Shown here: piece after piece, positions 49,374 to 60,435 of the stretch
How the letters are laid out: every line of letters begins with the position of its first letter
Numbering within the stretch: position 1 is the stretch's first letter
NCBI RefSeq assembly: GCF_000373785.1
Contig: NZ_KB892377.1
Span: 584,934-648,933 of the forward strand
Direction of reading: 5' to 3'
DNA: 64,000 nt
Source of the DNA: Erysipelothrix tonsillarum DSM 14972
GTDB lineage: Bacteria > Bacillota_I > Bacilli_A > Erysipelotrichales > Erysipelotrichaceae
The notes under the pieces: model-generated
The model's input: only the letters and a program-made list of their open reading frames with translations
What the model was told of the DNA's origin: nothing
Databases searched by the model: none
Position numbers and translations under genes: made by a program

Positions 49374-49998
49374 TCAAATATGGATTTGTTTTCATTTCTT
49401 GATACAGTGTTGTAGGGTTGCCATGTCCAGGATAGAGTATGTAATCTACAGATCCAAAATCTTGAATAAAGCTACGAAGTGACGCATTCATCACATTCAT
49501 ATTCCCTGTTGGTAAGTCCGTTCTACCAATAGACCGTTCAAAAATAAAATCACCATCAAAAATAAAATCATCAAATACATACGAAATTGATCCACTGGTA
49601 TGACCTGCAGTTTTAATAACATCACACTCGAAAGGTCCTACCTGTAAAGGCTCACAATCAATTGCAGTTGGAATAGCATTGATGATGAATGGTTCTGGTG
49701 TCTGATTCGATAAATTATAAGACATGTCTTTCAAATAGTGTATTTCTTCATGATACATGTATAAAGGACAATGGAAAGCATCGATTATTACATCCACGCC
49801 CGAAATATGATCAAAATGCCCATGTGTCAATAAAACTCCAATTACCTCAAACCCTTCTGTAGGTTTAAGCAAGGTAGTGGCATCTTGATTCGGATCCAAA
49901 CACGGATCAATAATCAGCATTTGAGTCCCTTCACTTAAATAATATGTATTTGTGGCTGCATAGCCTAAAGTTTGATATGTTACTTTCATTGTTTTCAC
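49360..49998 (-). CDS. Metallo-beta-lactamase-fold hydrolase (glyoxalase II-like)
   Basis: The 212-aa protein has the zinc motif THGHFDHISG (about 54-63), further ligands in AGHTSGS and DGDFIFERSIGR, and the final PGHGNPT. It belongs to the YqgX/GloB-like group of cytoplasmic hydrolases; a thioester such as S-lactoyl conjugate is possible, but the substrate is not shown. In Bacillus yqgX lies just upstream of the comG operon too, so the context is conserved. Confidence 0.9.
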   Translation of the reverse strand: MKTMKVTYQTLGYAATNTYYLSEGTQMLIIDPCLDPNQDATTLLKPTEGFEVIGVLLTHGHFDHISGVDVIIDAFHCPLYMYHEEIHYLKDMSYNLSNQTPEPFIINAIPTAIDCEPLQVGPFECDVIKTAGHTSGSISYVFDDFIFDGDFIFERSIGRTDLPTGNMNVMNASLRSFIQDFGSVDYILYPGHGNPTTLYQEMKTNPYLKPNM

Positions 49999-50002
49999 CT
50001 AG

Positions 50003-50025
50003 AAAAAAAAGCCAAAAGAGGCTTA
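50003..50025 (-). terminator. Terminator of rpmG
   Basis: AGCC/GGCT with a short T-rich loop on the minus strand runs into eight T (50010-50003). The rpmG stop (50023-50025) is part of the stem. Confidence 0.65.
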
Positions 50026-50172
50026 TTTTTTTTCCTTATGTAATGTATGTTTGCGCTCACGTGGGCAGTATTTTGTAACTTCCATACGTTCTAATTGAAC
50101 TTTTTTGTTTCTACTTGTGTGATAGTTTTCTTCGCCACATTCTGTGCAAACTAAAATCGCTTGAGTTCTCAT
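50023..50172 (-). CDS. rpmG: 50S ribosomal protein L33
   Basis: A 49-aa ribosomal protein, too small for many ORF finders. It reads MRTQAILVCTECGEENY, then KYCPRERKHTLHKEKK, with zinc-ligand-type Cys9, Cys12 and Cys36; the fourth cysteine is not in the usual CxxC place. ATG 50172 follows GGAGGTAAC. Many Firmicutes keep two or three rpmG copies, so another may exist elsewhere. It has its own extended -10 promoter and terminator. Confidence 0.93.
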   Translation of the reverse strand: MRTQAILVCTECGEENYHTSRNKKVQLERMEVTKYCPRERKHTLHKEKK

Positions 50173-50201
50173 AGTTACCTCCAATATTTATTAGCCAACT
50201 C

Positions 50202-50210
50202 ATTATATCA
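50202..50210 (-). promoter_or_regulatory. Extended -10 promoter of rpmG
   Basis: TGATATAAT on the minus strand, 30 bases before the ATG, lies in a very AT-rich gap after the penicillin-binding protein gene. There is no good -35. Confidence 0.6.
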
Positions 50211-50232
50211 TATATTATTTTAATTGCATATA

Positions 50233-52269
50233 TTATTTTAAATTCATATATGCATCTACAATCTGATCTCCCGTAGAAGTACAGATATTTGTTACCGGAT
50301 TTGATAAATCTTCTGTGTAAGCAAGCGGCGCAATGCAAGCTACTGCTATTTTGGGTTGCTCATAAGGTGCAAATGCAACATAGGTATTATTGATGTAAGA
50401 ACCGATCTCTGGATCGTACGCTTGCGCTGTTCCGGTCTTGGCTCCTGCACTATAAGGAACGGTTGCAATTAAGTCTCCACACATATTTGTGGAAGCACAT
50501 AAGCGCATCCCTGAGCGAACCCGTTCGAGCATTTCTTTGTTTTCGAGTGAGTTTAGAATATTAATGTTGTTTTGATAAACAGGACGATGCGTATCGTGAT
50601 TCACAGCTTCTTTAACAAAGTGTGGCTGTAAACGATAACCACCATTCGCAACCGTAGTAATGTATTGACTTAATTGCATCGCATTATAGTTATCAAATTG
50701 TCCAATTGCAAATTCAAGAAGGGATCCAGAGTTTGATGTACCCCCTTTATAACCAATTTCCTCACGAGGGTAGTCCACTTGTGTACGGACACCCAAACCG
50801 AATTGACTGTAATAATTGCGCATTAGTGCAAAAGTACTTTCTGCATCATTAAATACTAATGGTCCATTTGGAATATAGGACGAACCACCTAACCGAATAG
50901 CAACATTAAACATATAGATATTTGATGAATGTTGCAAAGCTGTTTGATCATCCACAACACCTAAATTTCGCCAAGAATGTCGTGGTGGAGTTCCTTCAAT
51001 ATACATAGGAGTATCATTAACGGATTCCCCGGGCTTCATGACCCCTTGGTCCAATCCCATATATACCGTCGCACCTTTAATGGTTGAACCCACCGGATAA
51101 CCCTGAAGCATGGTCAATTGAGGGTCGTTATAGTACTTCCCATCCTTCCCCCGAACCATTGCGACAATTCCGAGAATATCGCCCGATTGGGGATCTGTTG
51201 CGACAACATGCATTTGGTTATTGATTTTGGTCCGCTCACCAATACTTTTTTGATAATCGAGACGTTCTTTAACAATTTTTTCCATTTCTTTTTGTAAATC
51301 CATATCAATTGTTAGGCGTATATCATTTCCTTTACGTCCCTCTTTTTTAAGTTTAAATTTACTTCCCGAAGTCCGTTCGTACTCACTATTGTATCCCGAT
51401 AAGAATTTTTCATACTGGTACTCAAGACCATATGCGCCGACTTGTTCACTGAGTTCATATCCCTCCGCAACATAATAGTCGCGTTTTTCATATGGAACAT
51501 CGCCTAAATCACCAATCAAAGACATAAGATCAACTTCTTTATTAGGCTCTCGCTTCCAAGAAGTTGTACGAGAGAACCCTGGAAACTCAGCAGCATGTTC
51601 AGCTAAATATGCAATTTGCTCATTTGTCGCTTCTTCCAAAATAATTGAAGGTTGACCCATTTGAATATTTCCCATCTTAACTTGGACTTGGAAAGCCAAT
51701 CGGTCATCTTTTGAAAGGGAATCTGTCATCTCTTTAGTGATTTTACTTTTTTTCAAAGCTTCAATCGCATTTTGATCCATTTCAGTATCTTTAATTGTTT
51801 TTAAATCGTCTTGCGTGAGTAAATCTTCGCCAAGGTTGTTTTTACGCAACCAGAGCACTTTAAGATCATCTTCATTTAGCTCATCTTTAACACCGAATTG
51901 TTTCGCAAATTTCAAAGCAACTTGATCCTCTTTCATACCTTCTGGCATTTTTGAAGGATAATAAGTAATTGAATTTACAGCTTTATTTGACACAATAATT
52001 CTGCCTTTAGCATCAAGAAATTCGCCTCGCATGGTCGGCATTCGAACGGGTGGTGAAGAGTATTTTGCTAATAAGTCTTCGTAGTGACTTTGACCTACAA
52101 TCTGAATCTTATACAGCCTAAAAATAAGTCCACCAGCAATCACCACAAGAATCAGAACAAATATTTTAAGACGTCCGTTGATCATCTTATCAAGATCTAA
52201 TCCCTGTTTGAGGTGTTCACTGCTCCCTGTATAATTATCGGTTTTTTTCCGTCGTTTAAAAATACCCAT
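50233..52269 (-). CDS. Class B penicillin-binding protein (transpeptidase, PBP2-like)
   Basis: Cross-links peptidoglycan outside the membrane, probably for elongation. From ATG 52269 (after GGGAGG) it is 678 aa. A basic cytoplasmic tail and one membrane anchor (about 34-54) precede a PBP dimer domain (60-330). The transpeptidase domain has Ser in GSTIKG (SxxK), SSN in ALQHSSNIY and KTG in GAKTGTAQ. It is the last gene of the ybeY-era-rpoD run. Beta-lactams should bind the Ser; nothing suggests a resistant variant. Confidence 0.93.
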   Translation of the reverse strand: MGIFKRRKKTDNYTGSSEHLKQGLDLDKMINGRLKIFVLILVVIAGGLIFRLYKIQIVGQSHYEDLLAKYSSPPVRMPTMRGEFLDAKGRIIVSNKAVNSITYYPSKMPEGMKEDQVALKFAKQFGVKDELNEDDLKVLWLRKNNLGEDLLTQDDLKTIKDTEMDQNAIEALKKSKITKEMTDSLSKDDRLAFQVQVKMGNIQMGQPSIILEEATNEQIAYLAEHAAEFPGFSRTTSWKREPNKEVDLMSLIGDLGDVPYEKRDYYVAEGYELSEQVGAYGLEYQYEKFLSGYNSEYERTSGSKFKLKKEGRKGNDIRLTIDMDLQKEMEKIVKERLDYQKSIGERTKINNQMHVVATDPQSGDILGIVAMVRGKDGKYYNDPQLTMLQGYPVGSTIKGATVYMGLDQGVMKPGESVNDTPMYIEGTPPRHSWRNLGVVDDQTALQHSSNIYMFNVAIRLGGSSYIPNGPLVFNDAESTFALMRNYYSQFGLGVRTQVDYPREEIGYKGGTSNSGSLLEFAIGQFDNYNAMQLSQYITTVANGGYRLQPHFVKEAVNHDTHRPVYQNNINILNSLENKEMLERVRSGMRLCASTNMCGDLIATVPYSAGAKTGTAQAYDPEIGSYINNTYVAFAPYEQPKIAVACIAPLAYTEDLSNPVTNICTSTGDQIVDAYMNLK

Positions 52270-52289
52270 CAAAACCTCCCGTTAATACA

Positions 52290-53630
52290 CTAATTTTCAG
52301 TGTCGAGTGCGCGTTCGCGTTGTTTTGCTTTTGCACGTTCTTTTTTCTGATTTCTAATTTCTTGTTGAATCATATTACGTTTTTTCTTATTTGTTAATCG
52401 CTCAATTTCGCGTTTTCGCTTAACTTTATATCCCGGCTTAACCTTAACATTTTTACGGTGTAAAACTTGTACAATCTCAGGATCAAGCTGTTTTGTGCGT
52501 TTTTCGAGATTAAACCAAGGACGAACATCCTCGAGAGCTCCGTCTTTTACGCGTTTATATTCAAACCGCACACCCTTTTTCATCAAACGTGTCACAGCAC
52601 CTTGATCTTTTTGAGTTACGACACTGATACAGTAACCTTGACGACCACTTCGTCCCGTACGACCTGAACGGTGAGTATAAAAATCCAAATCATGATTAGG
52701 CAAACCAGCATTAATTACATGGCTGATTTCAGGTAAATCAATACCACGAGCAGCCAAGTCTGTCGCAATTATATATTGCACACGTTTGCTATTGATTTGT
52801 TTCAAGACTTGTTTACGACCACGATCACTCACATCACCATGAAGTTCAACACATTCGATGCCATAATCACGCAGATAGCTAGCTACCTCTCCGGCTTGTA
52901 CTTTCGTATTTGTGAAAACAACCGCTAGCAATGGATTAATTGCTGAAAGCACATCCAACACCGCTTCATTCATATCACGGTGTCGTTGGTTAATCAAAAT
53001 GTGATCGATACGAGGTTTTAATTTTTCTTCCGTTGAAACAATTTCAACGGGATGTTTAAGATACTTTTTAATGAATGCACGTAATCCCGTTGGAATTGTA
53101 GCACTATATAGCATAAAAATTGTATCATTAGACAATCTCGATGAAATTGTATCCACTTCATTAATAAATCCATAATCGAGCATCATATCTGTTTCATCAA
53201 CTACAAACGCTTTGATAAAGTCCAAACGTAACACATTCCAACTCAGAATATCAATTAATTTTCCTGGTGTCGTAATAAGAATCATCGGTTGTTTTTCAAT
53301 TTTTTTCTTAAGACGACTGTTATCCATTCCTCCAATTGCAAGTTCTGTTGTAATGCGTTCATCAAGTGTTGTAATTTCGCTGGCGAAATTTTGTATTTGC
53401 ATAGCGAGTTCACGTGTCGGTGCAAGAATTAATGCTTGTGTTTGTTCAACAGATGGATCAATGAGTTCGAGGATTGCAAAGAGAAACGCATGTGTCTTCC
53501 CAGTCCCCGTATCCGATTTAACAATCAAATCACGCTTGCTCTTAATTTCATTAAGAACTTTTTCTTGAACTGATGTTAGCTCTTTAAATTTATTCAGTTC
53601 AAAAAACTTTTTATTAATATTATTCATCAT
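52290..53630 (-). CDS. DEAD-box RNA helicase (CshB-like)
   Basis: ATP-dependent RNA helicase, probably for ribosome assembly or cold response. The 446-aa protein has the Q-motif lead, KSDTGTGKTHAF (motif I), PTRELAMQ (Ia), VDETDMMLDYG (motif II, DETD instead of DEAD), SATIP (III) and HRSGRTGRSGR (VI), and a basic C-terminal tail (about 395-446) for RNA binding. GGAGTG precedes an ATGATG start. In Bacillus cshB (yqfR) follows the rpoD-trmK region as here. Confidence 0.92.
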   Translation of the reverse strand: MMNNINKKFFELNKFKELTSVQEKVLNEIKSKRDLIVKSDTGTGKTHAFLFAILELIDPSVEQTQALILAPTRELAMQIQNFASEITTLDERITTELAIGGMDNSRLKKKIEKQPMILITTPGKLIDILSWNVLRLDFIKAFVVDETDMMLDYGFINEVDTISSRLSNDTIFMLYSATIPTGLRAFIKKYLKHPVEIVSTEEKLKPRIDHILINQRHRDMNEAVLDVLSAINPLLAVVFTNTKVQAGEVASYLRDYGIECVELHGDVSDRGRKQVLKQINSKRVQYIIATDLAARGIDLPEISHVINAGLPNHDLDFYTHRSGRTGRSGRQGYCISVVTQKDQGAVTRLMKKGVRFEYKRVKDGALEDVRPWFNLEKRTKQLDPEIVQVLHRKNVKVKPGYKVKRKREIERLTNKKKRNMIQQEIRNQKKERAKAKQRERALDTEN

Positions 53631-53631
53631 A

Positions 53632-54285
53632 TTAACACTCCTTTTCTAAAATATTTCTAATGGTGTTATATTCGGTTTCAAGGTCTATATTGTGACTCTT
53701 GATTGAATATAGATGATTTGCGCGATTGGTTAAATAGTCGAGATATTCACCCGTTATATTTTGTTTTAACACAGGACCAATCAACACATCTTCCTGTGTT
53801 AAGGCGTGAATTTTTTTCTTTGAAATTTTCAAAACCATAATAAAAACGGGTATTTGTCGTTCCATCAAAAAACGTTCATCCGTAATCGCAAAGCCTTGTT
53901 CAGTAACCGTCTTGCGAAGCCACGCATTTTTGGTATTGGATTGAATAATTATTGTATCGTTTTCTTTAAATTTATAATTAGAAATGATGGACCAAATGGT
54001 TTCTGCCCCCATACCTGCAATCACAAAACAATTGGCAAATCCCTTGAACCCTTCAAGTCCATTTCCCAAATGCAAATCGATGGAGTCCTGATATCCAAAA
54101 CGCTCAACATTTTCACGAGCTTGTTGCAGCGGCTTCTCTGCAATATCTAAACCATAGCCTTTTACTGCTTTGTTTTCTTGAATTGCTTTAATTAAAAGGA
54201 GTCCATGATCTGTACCAATATCCGCGACATACGCTTGTTCCGGAATTAGATTAAAAATTTCTGTAAGTCGATTCGAAAGCTTCAT
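53632..54285 (-). CDS. trmK: tRNA (adenine-22-N1) methyltransferase TrmK
   Basis: Methylates A22 of tRNA with SAM. The 217-aa protein begins KLSNRLTEIFNLIPEQAYVADIGTDHG, whose VADIGTDHG is the SAM-binding motif; CFVIAGMGAETI near 86-97 is the family active-site motif. Length is normal (Bacillus YqfN). It lies one base after the rpoD stop and is conserved next to rpoD in Firmicutes. Confidence 0.94.
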   Translation of the reverse strand: MKLSNRLTEIFNLIPEQAYVADIGTDHGLLLIKAIQENKAVKGYGLDIAEKPLQQARENVERFGYQDSIDLHLGNGLEGFKGFANCFVIAGMGAETIWSIISNYKFKENDTIIIQSNTKNAWLRKTVTEQGFAITDERFLMERQIPVFIMVLKISKKKIHALTQEDVLIGPVLKQNITGEYLDYLTNRANHLYSIKSHNIDLETEYNTIRNILEKEC

Positions 54286-54286
54286 A

Positions 54287-55666
54287 TTATCTCTTGTCTA
54301 CAAAGTCTCTTAAACGTTTTGAGCGCGTAGGATGTTTTAATTTACGCAATGCTTTTGCTTCAATTTGTCGAATACGTTCACGTGTAACATTAAATTCTTT
54401 CCCAACCTCTTCCAATGTGCGTGTACGCCCATCTTCAAGACCGAATCTTAAACGCAATACTTTTTCTTCACGTTCTGTTAATCCTTCAAGGACCATCTTA
54501 ATTTCTTCTTTTAATAATTGATTGTTTGCATATTCATCGGGAGAAAGGGCATCTTTATCTTCGATAAAATCACCAAGATGCGAATCATCCTCTTCTCCAA
54601 TTGGTGTTTCCAAAGAAACCGGATCAAGTGCAATCTTTTGAATTTCACGTACTTTTTCTGGCGTAATATTCTCCATCTCTGCAGCAATTTCTTCAGCAGT
54701 TGGCTCACGTCCAAGAGTTTGAACGAGTGAACGTTGAATACGTGTCAATTTATTGATTGTTTCAACCATATGAACCGGAATACGAATGGTACGTGCTTGA
54801 TCCGCAATAGCACGTGTAATTGCTTGACGAATCCACCAAGTTGCATAAGTTGAAAATTTAAATCCTTTTGTATAGTCAAACTTTTCAACCGCTTTAACAA
54901 GTCCCATATTTCCTTCTTGAATAAGGTCCAAGAAGAGCATACCTCGCCCTACATATTTTTTAGCTATTGAGACAACAAGACGTAGGTTCGCAGAGATAAG
55001 AATTCGGCGTGCTTCCAAACCATCATAGTATGTTGCAACCCAGTTTGTTAGAAATGCTAAGTTTTCTTCATCACCATTGTCAGAGAGAATCGCTTCGAAA
55101 TCATCGAAGAAGTAACCAATTTGACTCTCAGTTAGACGTTCAGCGAGTTCTTCATCCGTAATTGCAGGATCAACAATTTCTTTATACTTATTGATAATAA
55201 ACTCTTTGGCTTGCTCACCCTCTTGAAGACGACGTGCAATTTCTGGCTCATCTTTTGCATCAAGTAAATTAACGCGACCAATCTCTTTCAAGTACATCTT
55301 AACAGGATCGTTAATTCGAACCATATTTGCACTCGTTAATTCATTTTCATATGAACTCAAATCAACTTTATTTAAAGAATCATCGAAAATTTCATCTTCT
55401 TCCGTTGCATCATTGATGAAATCATCATCCACATCAGGCTCTTCGGCTTCGAGCATAACACCTTCGTCAATATCATCCTCGTCATCGCTTAAAATAATGC
55501 CTTTTTCTGCAAACCATTCGAATAATTCATCAGAGTCATCATCACTTAAGTTTAGGTGATCAATTGCCTTCTCAACATCATCATTTAACAGAACACGTTT
55601 CTTCTCATATTGCTTTAGAAAACTTTCTTTAACTTCTTCTAACGTTTTTAGTTTTTTAGCTGCCAT
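54287..55666 (-). CDS. rpoD: Primary sigma factor RpoD (SigA)
   Basis: Housekeeping sigma factor. The 459-aa protein has an acidic region 1.1 (about 60-110), region 1.2 ([14 protein letters not shown]), region 2 ([19 protein letters not shown] and [14 protein letters not shown], core binding and -10 recognition), region 3 and region 4.2 ([19 protein letters not shown]) for the -35. The extended -10 promoters of this window would be read through region 3.0 ([10 protein letters not shown]). One-base overlap with dnaG. Confidence 0.97.
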   Translation of the reverse strand: MAAKKLKTLEEVKESFLKQYEKKRVLLNDDVEKAIDHLNLSDDDSDELFEWFAEKGIILSDDEDDIDEGVMLEAEEPDVDDDFINDATEEDEIFDDSLNKVDLSSYENELTSANMVRINDPVKMYLKEIGRVNLLDAKDEPEIARRLQEGEQAKEFIINKYKEIVDPAITDEELAERLTESQIGYFFDDFEAILSDNGDEENLAFLTNWVATYYDGLEARRILISANLRLVVSIAKKYVGRGMLFLDLIQEGNMGLVKAVEKFDYTKGFKFSTYATWWIRQAITRAIADQARTIRIPVHMVETINKLTRIQRSLVQTLGREPTAEEIAAEMENITPEKVREIQKIALDPVSLETPIGEEDDSHLGDFIEDKDALSPDEYANNQLLKEEIKMVLEGLTEREEKVLRLRFGLEDGRTRTLEEVGKEFNVTRERIRQIEAKALRKLKHPTRSKRLRDFVDKR

Positions 55667-57438
55667 TAATGTTCTCCTTCTCTCTTATTTTTACTTCTTA
55701 ATTGCTTAATTGCTTCTTCGAGTAATGCTGCTTGTTCATCAATCTTATCATGTTGAAGTACCCGACCCTTCATATCATGAATCCCCATGACGACTAGATG
55801 ATTTCGAATTAATTCAAGATTTTGCTCCATGCTTTTACGATCATAACCATCGAGCAGATCGCTTGATTCAATTTCGATTGCAAACTTTTTCATTTTATCA
55901 GGTATATCCAAAGATAAAATATCTGCGATTTCAATGACCTCTTGATTACGATAGCAATCTAAAATTGTCAAAGCAAAATCGGTTGCAAGATCAGATACCA
56001 AAAATCCTAACTGATCACGATATAAGTAAGCTGCTTCTTTTGAAATCAGCATTTGCTTCAAAATAGCTCGCTCAGGAATTTTAACATTAAATTCCATAGA
56101 ATTTGAAACAACGTTTGGCACAACTTGTGGTTCTCGTTCCATTGAAACACTACGTGAATTCAATTGTTGTGATAATACACTATATTCAAAATTTGTTTTA
56201 TCTGAAAGCTTCTTGAGATAGTAGCTTTGTTCAAGCTCATCTTCATCCTTTAAATGATCAATCATAAACTGTACGACGCGCTTACGATTATCAAAAGAAT
56301 CGAGGCCATAATTTCCAATTCCATAACTCATCAAAAAATCGAGCCAATGAATCCGGTCCTCAACGCCTTTCTGTACACGCTCTATTCCGTGTTCACGAAT
56401 GCATTCATCCGGATCCAATCCAGTATCATTATACCATACAGACACCGCGCAATGCGCCTTACGTAATCGCATTCCAACTTGATAGGTTGCTTCTAGACCC
56501 GCACGATCTCCATCAAATGCTAAAACTATATTTGAGCTGCATTGTTTCAAAATTTGAATTTGCTCGGTAGTACAAGCAACACCCAGTAACGATACCACGT
56601 TATCAAATCCTGCCTTAGTAAAGGCAATTGTATCTGTTACCCCTTCTGCAACAAGTACGAAATCTTGTTTACGGGATGTTTCTCTAGCATTGTGAAAATT
56701 ATAAACGGTTAACCCTTTTGTATAAAGTCGCGTTTCAGAAGTATTGATATATTTAACTTTATTATCATTACTGAGTGCACGCGCGCTGAATGCGATGGGA
56801 CGGCCTGAACGGTCAAAAATTGGGAACATGATGCGTTGATAAAAAACATCCTCAACTCCGCGTTCACTCACACGGGCCAAATCCGCATCGACAAGTTCTT
56901 TCTCCGTAAACCCTTTAGCAAGGAGATAATTAGAAAGCTGATTATCGCCATATGCCACACCAATTCCAAACTTTTTAATTAAATCCATACTATATCCACG
57001 TGCTTCAAGTTGACTTAATGCTTCTTTTCCGGTTTTCGTATAGAGTTGAAATTCGGTGAATTTTTGTGTCTCATCTAAAACTTGATAAAGACGTAGCACC
57101 GCTTCATCAACAGGTTTTCTTTCTTGATGCTCATACTCGGTTACATCAACATCAATATATGATGCCGTCTTAACCACGGCGTCAATAAATCCAATTTTTT
57201 CAAAATCTTTGACAAATGAAAAAACATTTCCTCCCGCACCACAAACAAAACACTTGTAGATTTGACGATCTGGCGAAACTGACATTGAAGGATTATTATC
57301 ATCATGAAAAGGGCAAACCCCCCAGTAATTTTTGCCCTTTTTTGTTAGTGTCATGTATCGAGAGATGGTATCAACAATATCCGTTTTTGAACGAATGTCA
57401 TTGATTAGTTCTTCTGGCATTCGCTTCATATCACTCAC
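55666..57438 (-). CDS. dnaG: DNA primase DnaG
   Basis: Makes RNA primers at the replication fork. The 590-aa protein has the zinc-binding domain [11 protein letters not shown] with later CFVCGAGG (Cys-His-Cys-Cys), the RNA polymerase domain with [13 protein letters not shown] and DGDRAGLEA (Toprim acids), and a C-terminal helicase-binding domain (about 450-590). The dnaG-rpoD pair is the macromolecular-synthesis operon. Confidence 0.97.
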   Translation of the reverse strand: MSDMKRMPEELINDIRSKTDIVDTISRYMTLTKKGKNYWGVCPFHDDNNPSMSVSPDRQIYKCFVCGAGGNVFSFVKDFEKIGFIDAVVKTASYIDVDVTEYEHQERKPVDEAVLRLYQVLDETQKFTEFQLYTKTGKEALSQLEARGYSMDLIKKFGIGVAYGDNQLSNYLLAKGFTEKELVDADLARVSERGVEDVFYQRIMFPIFDRSGRPIAFSARALSNDNKVKYINTSETRLYTKGLTVYNFHNARETSRKQDFVLVAEGVTDTIAFTKAGFDNVVSLLGVACTTEQIQILKQCSSNIVLAFDGDRAGLEATYQVGMRLRKAHCAVSVWYNDTGLDPDECIREHGIERVQKGVEDRIHWLDFLMSYGIGNYGLDSFDNRKRVVQFMIDHLKDEDELEQSYYLKKLSDKTNFEYSVLSQQLNSRSVSMEREPQVVPNVVSNSMEFNVKIPERAILKQMLISKEAAYLYRDQLGFLVSDLATDFALTILDCYRNQEVIEIADILSLDIPDKMKKFAIEIESSDLLDGYDRKSMEQNLELIRNHLVVMGIHDMKGRVLQHDKIDEQAALLEEAIKQLRSKNKREGEH

Positions 57439-57447
57439 CCGTTATTC

Positions 57448-58821
57448 TTATTTATTAATTTCTGATTGCATCAATGTGATGGCTTCATCAATAGTAACAC
57501 GAACTTGCTCCATTGAATCACGATAGCGTAACGTTACTTTTTCATCTTCTAATGAATCAAAGTCAAAAGTTATACAGAATGGAGTTCCAATTGCGTCTTG
57601 ACGGCGGTATCGTTTTCCAATACTTGCAGTTTCATCAAAATCACAAGCGAAAGATCCCATTAGTTTATGCATCACTTCACGTGCTGGTTCACTTAATTTC
57701 TTCGATAATGGCAACACGCATACTTGAGTCGGTGCCAATTTCGGAGCAAAATGCATCACAATACGCGAGTCATTTTCAAGTTCTTCTTCGTCATAAGCTT
57801 CACAGATTAATGCAAGCATTAAACGTTCGACGCCAAGTGATGGTTCAACACAGTAAGGAATAAATTTCTCATTTGTTTCAGGATCTAAATATTCCATACT
57901 TACTTTTGAGTGTTCTTGATGTTGTTTCAAGTCATAGTCTGTTCGATCAGCAATACCCCAAAGCTCATCAAAACCCCATGGGAAACGATATTCAATATCA
58001 CTTGTACCTTTAGAGTAGTGTGATAGTTCATCTGCATCATGCTCACGGAGTCGTAAATTTTCCGGTTTGATGCCTAAACCAATGAGCCAATCCATAGCAA
58101 ATTTTTTCCAGTACTCATACCATTCGAGATCTTCTCCTGGTTTGACAAAGAATTCGAGTTCCATTTGTTCAAATTCTCGCGTTCTAAAAATAAACTGTCC
58201 CGGTGTAATTTCATTTCTAAATGATTTACCAATTTGAGCAATACCAAATGGTAATTTCTTACGCATTGATCGTTGCACATTTCGATAATTAACAAACATA
58301 CCTTGAGCAGTTTCAGGACGTAAATAAATTGCATTTGAACTGTCCTCAGTAACCCCTTGGAATGTTTTAAACATTAGATTAAACTGACGGATATTTGTAA
58401 AATCATGACCTCCGCAGTTTGGACATGGAATGTTATGTTCTTGAATATACAACTCCATATCTTCATTGCTCATTACACCTGCATTAATCTCAGTTTCTGA
58501 AAACTCTTCAATCAATTTATCAGCTCGGTGTCGTGTATTACATTTTCGACAATCCATAAGTGGATCGTTAAATGTATCTAAATGACCACTTGCTTGCCAT
58601 ACGGATGGATTCATCAATATAGCGGATTGTATCCCTACGTTATAAGGATTACGAGAAACAAAAGATTCCCACCAAAGTTTCTTAACATTTTGCTTTAATT
58701 CAATTCCTAAAGGTCCAAAATCCCACGTGTTTGCTAAGCCACCGTAAATTTCACTACCTTGAAAGACGAAACCACTTGTTCTTACATGGTTAACAATCGT
58801 CTCAAATTCATATTTTTTCAT
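57448..58821 (-). CDS. glyQS: Glycyl-tRNA synthetase, single-chain class II
   Basis: Charges tRNA-Gly. From ATG 58821 (after GGAAGGTGA) it is 457 aa, the homodimeric (archaeal/eukaryotic and Mycoplasma/Bacillota) form rather than the two-subunit GlyQ/GlyS. Motifs include [33 protein letters not shown] (motif 2), [11 protein letters not shown] (motif 3) and the zinc cysteines CRKC and CPNC. No T-box is seen upstream. It sits between recO and dnaG, where Bacillus has other synthetase genes or glyQS. Confidence 0.96.
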   Translation of the reverse strand: MKKYEFETIVNHVRTSGFVFQGSEIYGGLANTWDFGPLGIELKQNVKKLWWESFVSRNPYNVGIQSAILMNPSVWQASGHLDTFNDPLMDCRKCNTRHRADKLIEEFSETEINAGVMSNEDMELYIQEHNIPCPNCGGHDFTNIRQFNLMFKTFQGVTEDSSNAIYLRPETAQGMFVNYRNVQRSMRKKLPFGIAQIGKSFRNEITPGQFIFRTREFEQMELEFFVKPGEDLEWYEYWKKFAMDWLIGLGIKPENLRLREHDADELSHYSKGTSDIEYRFPWGFDELWGIADRTDYDLKQHQEHSKVSMEYLDPETNEKFIPYCVEPSLGVERLMLALICEAYDEEELENDSRIVMHFAPKLAPTQVCVLPLSKKLSEPAREVMHKLMGSFACDFDETASIGKRYRRQDAIGTPFCITFDFDSLEDEKVTLRYRDSMEQVRVTIDEAITLMQSEINK

Positions 58822-58850
58822 TCTTTCACCTTCCAATTGCTTTCCCTCTA

Positions 58851-59549
58851 TTATACATCAGAAATGAGTTTCCAACTATTAAATTTATAATCACCATGAA
58901 ATTCTAAATATTCCACTAAAATTTTTAATAATTCTTGTTTATTTATTGTGTTCAAATAATCCTCTACAAGCCGTCCTGTGAATAATCCAAGCAACGCGAC
59001 CATAACTTCTTTCGATGTTTTTACGTGGTATGGTGCATGCGTTGCACAAACATAACCACCCTTTTCAACATCAAAAGCATTTACTTGTGTTTTTCCACAA
59101 ATCACACATCCAGTCACATCAGGAGTAAAACCTTGTGATTGAATGAGATACACAATAAATTGTATGCATGCCCGTTCGATATCTCGAGAATCGATGCATT
59201 TTTCAAACCACTGAAAGAATGCAAAATTATCCTCAGGGTCATAACAACGGACCGTCAATTCAGACACCAGCGACATATACATGAGCCAGTTTAAATTCTG
59301 ACGCACTTGTAAATATGCATTGATGGACTCTCCACCTATAATTCGGTTCAATTTTTGATCTTGATAATTAAATCGATACTGAACTTTGGAAAATTCCAAT
59401 CCCAATCGAGCTTGCTTTGACTTTGCACGGTAATAACCAGGTAATATCAATCGTAAAAGACCATATTCTTTACCAAGAAAATGGACCATTGCATCATGTT
59501 CTCGATATGGAACAATTGATACAATGAATCCAACATCCTTATTGTTCAT
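58851..59549 (-). CDS. recO: DNA repair protein RecO
   Basis: Loads RecA with RecR on SSB-coated DNA. The 232-aa protein has an N-terminal OB fold ([19 protein letters not shown]), a helical middle and a zinc-finger-like CVICGK and CATHAPYH at about 146-180. Length is typical. It overlaps era by 11 bases, the conserved era-recO pair. Confidence 0.94.
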   Translation of the reverse strand: MNNKDVGFIVSIVPYREHDAMVHFLGKEYGLLRLILPGYYRAKSKQARLGLEFSKVQYRFNYQDQKLNRIIGGESINAYLQVRQNLNWLMYMSLVSELTVRCYDPEDNFAFFQWFEKCIDSRDIERACIQFIVYLIQSQGFTPDVTGCVICGKTQVNAFDVEKGGYVCATHAPYHVKTSKEVMVALLGLFTGRLVEDYLNTINKQELLKILVEYLEFHGDYKFNSWKLISDV

Positions 59550-60435
59550 ATTCTGTTTCGATATAACCCAACTGATTCAACATTCGTGCTCGATTACGCC
59601 AATTCTTCTCAACGCGAACATACGTTTCTAAATATACTTTTTCCCCGAGGACTGTTTCGAGTTCCCCACGAGCGCGTTCGCCAATTTGTTTAATCATGCT
59701 TCCTTGTTTTCCAATAATGATTCCTTTTTGTGAAGGACGGTCAACGAAAATCACTGCACTAATTACCGTTGCACTTTTCTTTTTAACAATTCGTTCAATT
59801 GCGACCGCAACACTATGTGGAATCTCTTCTTCAGTAAGTTCTAATATTTTTTCACGAACAATTTCCGCCATAATAAATTGTTCAGGATATGCACTGACCT
59901 GATCTTTTGGATAGTACATAACCCCTTCTTCCATATAACTTAAGGTCACATCCAGCAAACGATCTACATTATTGTTTTCTAACGCCGAAATCGGAATAAT
60001 TTCAGCAAATTTAAAATCTGTAGATGCTGCGATACGTTCAAGTAGCGCTTGTTCACTCATTTTATCAACTTTATTAATAATTAAAAAAACAGGTATTTTC
60101 AGCTTACTCAAGCGCTCAATCACAAATTCATCACCTTTACCAAATGGTTCAGCACCATCGATAATGTAATAAACCAAATCTACCCCTTTAAAATGAGCAT
60201 ACGCCGTGCGGTTCATGCGTTCTCCCAATTGGTGTTTCGGCTTATGAATTCCCGGTGTATCGATAAATATTAATTGATAATCTTCTTCGGTTTTGACACC
60301 AATAATCGCATCCCGTGTAGTTTGTGCTTTTTCGGTTACGATTGCAATTTTTTGTTTCACTATTTGATTAATCAATGTTGATTTTCCAGCATTAGGTCGA
60401 CCTACGATTGAAATAAATCCTGATTTAAATGTCAT
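59539..60435 (-). CDS. era: GTPase Era
   Basis: Binds 16S rRNA and helps 30S maturation. The 298-aa protein has P-loop GRPNAGKST (about 11-19), DTPG, NKVD, and a C-terminal KH domain with GIIIGKQGSMIKQIGERA. It overlaps cdd by 11 bases and recO by 11. Together with ybeY it serves 16S rRNA processing. Confidence 0.97.
   Translation of the reverse strand: MTFKSGFISIVGRPNAGKSTLINQIVKQKIAIVTEKAQTTRDAIIGVKTEEDYQLIFIDTPGIHKPKHQLGERMNRTAYAHFKGVDLVYYIIDGAEPFGKGDEFVIERLSKLKIPVFLIINKVDKMSEQALLERIAASTDFKFAEIIPISALENNNVDRLLDVTLSYMEEGVMYYPKDQVSAYPEQFIMAEIVREKILELTEEEIPHSVAVAIERIVKKKSATVISAVIFVDRPSQKGIIIGKQGSMIKQIGERARGELETVLGEKVYLETYVRVEKNWRNRARMLNQLGYIETEYEQ

Noticed and set aside
50023-50172. Zinc-free or defective L33
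   Set aside because: The fourth cysteine is not in the usual place, but L33 paralogues vary in their zinc ligands and I cannot tell this one is unusual.
52290-53630. DETD in motif II as a sign of a non-functional helicase
   Set aside because: DExD variation at the third position is common in active RNA helicases and all other motifs are intact.
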